A DNA stretch of 64,000 bases from Gnetum montanum (lineage: Eukaryota; Streptophyta; Gnetopsida; Gnetales; Gnetaceae). A model generated the notes under the pieces. It made no database searches. It was given only the letters and a program-made list of their open reading frames with translations, and was not told where the DNA came from. The DNA lies in contig MNCI01003938.1 in assembly GCA_015680685.1 (NCBI GenBank), positions 256,110 to 320,109 of the forward strand, written 5' to 3'. Every line of letters starts with the position of its first letter. Within the stretch, counting starts at the first letter, position 1. The position numbers were made by a program, and so were the translations under genes. Positions 57,201-64,000 of the stretch are shown piece by piece.

Positions 57201-58240
57201 TACTTTTAAGTTAAGGTTTTGGCTAGGTTTTCAAGCCATTCTAGAGATTTCTCTATTGAGGCTATGTGTTCTACAAGACTATTAGGCTCAACATCTAGGC
57301 AATCATAGTCAATACACCATTTAATATCATTGTGAGGTTCATGTAGACACAAAGGTAAATTGATTTGGTTCTAGGTACTCATACTTTGATCCTACATATC
57401 AACCAAAAGCATATTAAGTGGTACTTAGGCAAAAGTGAGTAAATAATGTTAATATGCCATAAAATAGATGTAAATCTAATGCAGTCAAGGCCATCCAAGG
57501 TCATTAATGAGATGTGGTCAATTCAGAAAAGTACAACAGAGGTGAATAAAGGTTACATAAAGGTAAAACAAGGGAAAATATAAGAAGTAGGGATACAAAT
57601 GATTAATAAAGGTCATAATTTTTCCAATTTAAGGCCTTAGTGGGCCATGATGCTAGTTTAAGGCCTTAGTGTGCCATGGTCATATGGTGTCAAATGATGG
57701 TAAGGGAAGCTCAAACCCCACTATTTGATACCATTTAAAGGCTGAACAAGGGCAAATAGAGCTATAATAAGATAAACAAAGAACAGACAGAGCTGTATAG
57801 AGGTCATAGAAGGTAAACCATGTCCATAAGGTAATATAAATCTAAAGAAACAAGTCAAAACATTACATAATAAGTCAAAAATCAAGTAAAATAGGTCATA
57901 TATGATAAAATTTGGTTAATATAGGTAAAAAATGATTAATTTTTTCTAGTTTTATGCCTTAGTTAGCCATGTTTTAAGGCTACAAAGCTATTAGGTAAGT
58001 TCAAACATCAGTCATGGTTATTTTTGGTTGTCTGGACCTAAAAATCAAGTGCCTTGAGGCTTCCACACTAGGCTTAGCATGGAAACAAGGATCCTTAGTG
58101 TGGAGACCAAGGAAAATATAATTTTGGATGTTCAGAGGTCCAAAATTTAAGTCTTGGGACCTTCCCAAGGTAGTGTAGGGTTAGACCCATCACAATTGGG
58201 CTCCCCAAAGGTCTATAAGGGTTAAAAAGCAAGTTCTAAA
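57201..58240. other. Spacer of element B upstream of RT
   Basis: Non-coding. It has two copies of the 29-bp motif starting at 57622 and 57651, and a weaker one near 57950. Confidence 0.5.
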
Positions 58241-60880
58241 GCATTCCCCCATTTCTTCACGTTGGAAAGTGTGGAAAAGAGGGGGATTAACATGGGTAAC
58301 CAAAATCCAAGAAAAAATGAGGTTAAACATGGTCAAATAGGTGGTTGGATCCCAGACTTAAACTTGTGTGTCTCTCAGCTTTCACTTTGAGGAAATTCAA
58401 GGTCATTTTGGATATTAATAAGTGTTGAAATAACTTCCCCCTTTCTTCCATGCTGGGTATAGTATCTTCAGAATGGAGAGATGGGGGAACACTTGTTTGA
58501 TAAATTCAAAGTGATTTTAGAGCACTTTGACTAGGTTTCTAGGCCCCTCAGGTTGCAAACTTTGATTTTGCAAGTTTCTAGCTAATTCTAGACATGTTTG
58601 AAATTTTTTTAAGAGCACTTAAGGTCTTCCCCCCATGTTTCCATGCTAGGGAAGTTACTCTAGTGTGGAAGAATGGTGAAAATGGGTTACTCTAGTGTGG
58701 AAGAATGGCAAAAATGAGGTTGTGAGGCCTTGGGCTTCTCTGGCAAAGATCTTTGGTTTTTGGGAGTGTCACCTTATCCCCAAGAGTGGAAAAGCAAACC
58801 CCCCCCCTATTTTCATTCTTGGGAAGTTACTCCAACATGGAGGAAGTAAGAATCCTAGATCTAGGCCAATTTGGATTACAATCAACTGTGCATGTTGCCT
58901 CCTGAGATTGTCAAGGTCAAGGGCTATGGATCCATGTTCAAATTTGATAATTTTGGGCATTCCTAAGTGGTTTGTTTTGGCTTCCCCCATTCTTCAACAT
59001 TGGGGATAGAAATATTATCATAAAAAACAAGGAGAAGTGGATTTTTGACCAATTCTGACCTTAATCAACATTGCATGTCAACCTCTAGGGCTACCAGGGT
59101 TGAGGACTAGGGTTTGGAGCTAAAAATAGTTATTTGAGAGGGTTTTTAGGTGGTTTTCAAACTTCCCCCTATTTCCACACTAGCACTTCTATGCCCAATG
59201 TGGAAAAATGAGAGGAAATATTTTTGATGCTTTATCGTCACATTTGGTCATGCATGCAGGTTCCTAAGGTTGATGGCAACGATTGTCAATGCTTGGTGTC
59301 AAACTTTGGTTGTCTTGCAGAATGATGAGTGGTGTTTATGCTCCCTTCTTTTCCATGTTGGGGTTTCCATGCTTAGTGTGGAAAAATTGGTGAAATGCTT
59401 TTTGGCTAATTTCGACCATGCATGTAGGTTTCTAGGGTTTCTACCAATGATTATTGCTACTTGATGTTAAAATTTCATTATTTTAAGGTTGACAAGACAT
59501 TTTTTGAACTTCCCCCCTTTTTTCCACACTAGGTCTTCCATGCTTTATGTGGAAAATAGGGGAAAAGCTTTTTGATCTTTTTTTTATCATTTTTAGATGT
59601 GCATGTAGGCTTCCTAAGTTGTTGGCATCAATTGCTAACATTTGATGTCAAAATTTGGTTATGTCAAATTTCATAAGGTAATTTCTAGACTCCCCCCCTT
59701 TTTCCATGCTAGGAATTCTATGATTAGTGTGAAAATTTTTTGGGAATGCTTTTTGGTTACTTTTGACCACTCTCAGGCATGCATGCAAGCTTCCTAGGTT
59801 ACTAGTGACAATGGCTACTTGATGTCAAAATTTGGTCATTTCAAGATTGATAAAGAATTTTTTTGGACTTTTCCCCATTTTCTCATGTTTGGGATTCCAT
59901 GATCAATGTAGAAAATTAGGGGGAAAGCATTTTGATCAATTTTGGCCATTTTTGGTTATGTATGCATGCCCCTAAGATTGTCAATGTTTCCTACTACCAT
60001 CTAACACTAAAATTTGAGTGTTTTAAGAGTCATGAGCCATTTTTTGGACTTCCTCCTATTTTTCCATGTAGGGATTCCATGATTAGAATGGAAAATTTAG
60101 GGAAAATATTTTTTTTGTCATTTTTGATCAATCTGGCCATCCATGATTACTCACAAGGTTGTTGGCATTGGTCATTAGTGCCTAAAGTTAAGATTTGTTT
60201 GTTTTGGGGGTTGTTAGGTGGTTTTTAGTCTTCCCAAATTTTTCCACATTAGGGGTTGAAGGCTTAGTGTTGATGATGTCCCTTGAATAAAGAAAGTCAA
60301 ATCTAGGCTAGATTTGCAGCTAATTGGCCATGCATGTCAACCTTTAGGGTTGCCGATGTTGACGATCAATGTTGGGTGTCAAGATTTGATAGTTTGGAGG
60401 CTTCTAAGTGCCTCATGCAACCTCCCCATTTTTTCCACACTAGGAATGGTGGCCTCAACATGGATGATATGGGGGTGATATATTTGTATGATTTTGACCT
60501 ATTTTGAGGATTAGGGAAGTTCTAGAGGGTTTCGATAGGGTCTAGGGATCATTTGACATTAAGAAATGGTCATTATGTCATCAAATTACATCATTCTTGG
60601 CTTGTGCCCATATTTTCATGCTAAGGGTGAAAGGATTAGCATGAAAGAAGTTTTCCCTAGCATGGAAAACATCAAATCCTAGGTTTCAACCAATTTTGAC
60701 TAGTTTTGACTAGGTTTGGTAATATTTCGAGGTTGCCAGAGATACTTGAAGGGGTTCTAGGTTATGTGGGAACCACTTTGGAGTTAAAATTATGCTAGAT
60801 GGATGTTGGGAGGTAAGAATAATTTCCACCACCCTTCTTCCATGCTAGGAACTATTTCCTCAATGTGGAAATCCATGGTG
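58241..60880. repeat. Satellite-like tandem array, about 15 units of ~180 bp
   Basis: Each unit starts with a C-rich head (TTCCCCCC then TTTTTCCACACTAGG). C-heads lie near 58244, 58435, 58626, 58797, 58982, 59163, 59342, 59510, 59690, 59871, 60050, 60231, 60422, 60606 and 60830. Most steps are 168-191 bases and several are 179-181. Many units contain a stem-loop in which the head pairs with TGTGGAAAATAGGGG about 30 bases later. The unit also carries GATGTCAAAATTTGGT and GCATGTAGGCTTCCTA. Units are diverged, so the array is old. Confidence 0.85.
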
Positions 60881-61478
60881 GTTAGCCATGCTCATGTTTT
60901 GCCTAAATTTGGAAACTTGGTGTTGAAAAAGGTAAGTCTTGGTTGCTAAACATAGAAAGATATTTCTATGTCTAAAAAATTTGTAAAATGATAAACATGT
61001 GTCCATGTTGGATATGGTATTCCTAGTTTGGATGCATGGTAAGGTTTCCATAATGCCTTAAGTGCTAAAATTAGTAACAATCTTAGCGTTGAAGTAAGTT
61101 TAATAAAAAGGGAAGGTGCAGTGTGGGGCCCACAATCCAAAAATTTTAAATTTGAAAAAGTGAAGTTCTTTAACCCCATAAAACCAATGTGAACTAAAAT
61201 TTTCCCACTTTTTCTTCAATGCACTTGTAGTCATGGTCCACTGAATTAGCAGCAGGGGTTTTGTTTAGGTTTAGGTGGGTTTTATATGTTAAAATTTGTA
61301 AAATTTTGATCATAATTATCATTATTCAGAAACAACACATTGGAGGAGAGCTTTGGTAGAGATTCTTGTGGCAACCACAACCAATCTTCAGCATGGAAGT
61401 CTCCCATCTCCCTTGCAGTTGGTGTAGAACTCTCATCTTTTTCAAAATTTTTCCTTTTCTCTCTACGTTAAGCCTGCC
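60881..61478. other. Region between the array and the antisense gene start
   Basis: No gene seen. It could hold the promoter of the antisense gene, but I find no convincing TATA box. Confidence 0.4.
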
Positions 61479-64000
61479 ATGGCACCTAAATAAAGAGGAG
61501 GAAAAAGCAAAAATCCCAAAATTTAGAGGATGGATGACCATTCAAGGGAGTTTTTAGAGGTTCCTAGGCCTATCTCCATCTAGGCTCCACCTGTCATTGC
61601 TCCAAGGTAGGCAATTCTATCTATTTTTGCCTTTGTTTTCATGGTTTTTTTGCTAGTTTTTTGTCTTCCAAGTGTTTGGGCCATTTTTTTCAGATGTACT
61701 CTAATGGGGGGATTAAGTTATAATTATAAAAAAATCCCACCTCCTATTTTTTCTACTTCCATGTAGATCTATGGTTATTTTATTACTTTAGCTTTTGCAG
61801 ATTTGATTTTGAAAATAGGCCTTGCTATTTTGTGCTTTTTTCTCAAAATCTTGGGGTATGGTTGGTTTTTCAAATCTAGGCCCTAGGATTTATTAAAATT
61901 AAATTTATAAAAAATCATACCCCATTATTTTAATGTGAATTTAAATGGGTTGTGATGGTGTTGACTATTTCAACCATTTTAATGGCTATATGAAGTTTAG
62001 GGTTTGGGATTTTCAAAGTTTTGTTACAAAACATCAAGCAAAGTTTTGTATTTCTTCTTAGTAAAAAGAGTACATATTTGTGAAATCAAAGGTTGTGGAT
62101 TGATAGCCCTTTGTTTAAGCTTCTTAATGATTATTTTCTTGTTTAATTTGGCTTTGAAACAGGAGTTATGACTATTTTCCTAACATTGTGCAATTAGGTT
62201 ATTTGCAGTGCTTTTGTAATTTCATGTAGATTTGTGAGATTTTCATAATAAAATGGCCAAGGTTTTTGCTATTTTTTGGTCATGGATGCATAGGAGTTTT
62301 CTTCAACTTTCCAATAGAGGAGGAATCACTATGATTGGATTTAAAATTAATTCTTTATGAATTTTTTGCTAAGGTTGTGCAGATCATGGCAAAACTCACA
62401 GTTGTAGTACACTGCCCAAAATAGAAGTGCTTGATTTTTTCCTTTTTCTAGGAGAGTAAAATCTTTTTCTATTTTAAATAAGTTTTTTTTATGGCTTAAT
62501 GGATTTTTCTAAGCTTATCATGATTTTTTCTAAATTTGTGCATAGTTTAGATGTTTTTTCCAAATTTATGCATGCTTTGCATAATTTTAGATGCTTTTTC
62601 TAAACTTATGCTTGCTTTTTTCTAGATTTATGCATAATTTAGATGCTTTTTCCTAAATTTATGCATAATTTAGACTAATATATAGTTTTGGGCATAATTT
62701 GTTTGGTTATAAAGGCTATAAAATATGGTATCAATGTTTTTATGGAATTTCTCAAGCTAATTTAGATAAACACCTAAGAGCTTTTTATAGAAGCTAATTT
62801 CACCTCTAACTTAGGGAGTTTTCTCTAAATTTGTAACAAAATTCCAATTGGTCATAATGCAAGGCTCTGCAAGGTTGTGATGAAATTACTTGGGCTAATT
62901 TAGATAAACACCTTAGAGCTTTTTATAGAGGCTAATTTCACCTCTGACTAGATGTTTTGTCTAAATTTGCTAAGTAACTCTAATAGGCCATAATGCTTTT
63001 GCTTTGAAAGGTTGTAATAGTCCCTTTTTATGGAATTTCTAAAGGTTATTAGATAAAAACCTTAGAGATTTTTAGAGAGGCTAATTGAACATCCAACCAT
63101 ATGTTTTTCCTAACCTATTCAAAAATTCTAATTGGTCACAATGTTTTTGCATTGTTTTGTGTAGGGTATTCTTGAGGCCTACTCTCATTATAGTGGAGCT
63201 GGTAGGCATTTTGTGCTACATTGGTAATCCCAAGATGAATACTCCATCACATTGCATGCCTCTTGGGAAGTTCTTGTTGTGGTTTTGGCCTAGGGAAAGG
63301 GACTTCCTTACCTACCTCCTTAAGAACTTTAGTGTGATGCTATGGTCACACTTGTCTATGGATGTAGCCAGGGTTGTTGTGGAGACCCTATTGCCTTAGG
63401 CATCAAGACTGATTACCACATATATTACTAATAAATTAGTTTCTAAAATCACAGTGGGAACTATAGATGCCCTAAATTCACACTACTTGTTGAATATCTA
63501 GACGATTGTAGAGTATAGTCAGTATAATATTGATAATACTTTGATGGTGGTACATAGAGCCCATACACTATTCCAAAACCTTCTTGGCACCATGTATTGT
63601 CTATAGGGGTAAACATGATTATTGTAATGTTTTCTTTATGGTTTTGGCTTGACTTATTTTCCTAACCTCATTAATTTTACTTCTTGAAAGTATAAGGTCA
63701 ACGAGTAGGGTTTGATTGTTAATGACCAAATCCTAGTAGTGGATCAAACTACTTTGGAAAAATTCACAAAGAGTCCCCAAATCAAAGCTTTTTTGTATCA
63801 ACATTTAAGAGAGGAATTTGATGAATATTCTAGTAGGTTCAATATGGTATACAATACATGCAAGGATGATAAGACAATGCACAACTAGTGGATAGATGCT
63901 AGTAGCATGGATCAGACTCCTATAGCTAGAACCTTCGCATTGTAGAAGAAAAGTAAAGGTGAGCATATAGCTTCTAGTATTTTATGGTGTTAAGTGTTTT
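61479..64000 (+). pseudogene. Antisense spliced gene of element B (5' part): FCP1-like HAD domain
   Basis: Plus strand. The first exon begins MAPK at 61479, as in C, and ends at a donor AAG/GTAGGC (61607). The next exon starts at 63165 after acceptor TTGTGTAG: LRPTLIIVELVGILCYI, RERDFLTYLLKNFSVMLWSH, then YNIDNTLMVVHRAHT and FQNLLGTMYC. These blocks match C one by one. Donor at 63609 and acceptor at 63690 give an 82-base intron (83 in C at the same place). The next exon reads GLIVNDQILVVDQTTLEKF. Both Asp of the HAD motif I and the later DD are missing. Stops are present. The gene continues past the window edge. Confidence 0.65.

Larger units (their letters stand above)
52055..64000 (-). mobile_element. 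Tat-lineage retrotransposon B (3' part, minus strand)
   Basis: From the right edge: antisense gene (plus strand, 61479 onward), 180-bp tandem array, 29-bp repeat, RT and RNase H, second RNase H, integrase, 29-bp repeat, PPT, 3' LTR. Same plan as C in the opposite orientation. Its gag, protease and 5' LTR would be beyond 64000. It is inserted in the gag of D. Confidence 0.85.

Noticed and set aside
1-64000. CRISPR array or bacterial defence system
   Set aside because: No regularly spaced short repeats with unique spacers and no prokaryotic genes; the tandem arrays have diverged units without spacers.

Overview
The window looks like nuclear DNA from a large plant genome, most likely a gymnosperm such as a conifer. 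It is AT-rich and intron-capable, holds no bacterial-style operons, and consists almost entirely of old, nested Ty3/gypsy LTR retrotransposons. No intact host gene is visible. The species call is an inference from the element types and their decay. The only recognisable host-gene remnant is a cyclic-nucleotide-binding piece of a CNGC-type channel at 23.55-23.88 kb.

Layout. (1) 1-14772: minus-strand Tat-lineage element 'A'. From high to low coordinates it has a 5' LTR (13223-14772), PBS, leader, gag, protease, a 29-bp repeat and an antisense (plus-strand) spliced gene cut by the window edge. Its gag is split by a younger minus-strand Athila-like element 'F' (5196-11762, two LTRs, imperfect 5-bp target duplication) that kept gag but has no recognisable pol. 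(2) 14.9-22 kb: non-LTR relics, namely an L1-type ORF1 (minus) and two tandem LINE ORF2 relics (plus). (3) 22-27.2 kb: low-information DNA, the CNGC fragment and a promoter-like stretch. (4) 27.2-28 kb: a perfect 292-bp inverted repeat beside an N gap, probably an assembly error. (5) 27982-33385 plus 51080-52054: minus-strand Athila-like element 'D', carrying 3' LTR, integrase, RNase H and RT on one side and a gag piece on the other. (6) 33386-51079: plus-strand Tat element 'C' inserted in D. It is 17.7 kb with LTRs, PBS, leader repeats, gag, PR, antisense gene, RT, RNase H, a second RNase H, integrase, PPT and a truncated 3' LTR. (7) 52055-64000: minus-strand Tat element 'B', inserted in the gag of D and running off the right edge.

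The most notable feature recurs in all three Tat copies (A, C, B). A multi-exon gene lies antisense to the element, between protease and reverse transcriptase. Where its start is visible (C and B) it begins with MAPK, and its next exon encodes an FCP1-like HAD phosphatase domain that has lost its catalytic aspartates. It continues with an unidentified domain and a coiled-coil-like part. The introns have good splice signals and can persist because the gene is antisense to the genomic RNA. This gene sits among tandem repeats: a 29-bp repeat in A and B, a 69-bp repeat in C, and a ~180-bp satellite-like array of about 15 units in B. All coding regions here carry stops, many of them C-to-T changes at glutamine codons, and some in-frame stops sit at the same codon in different copies.

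All calls come from reading the sequence and translations by eye. No database search, alignment program or structure prediction was run.
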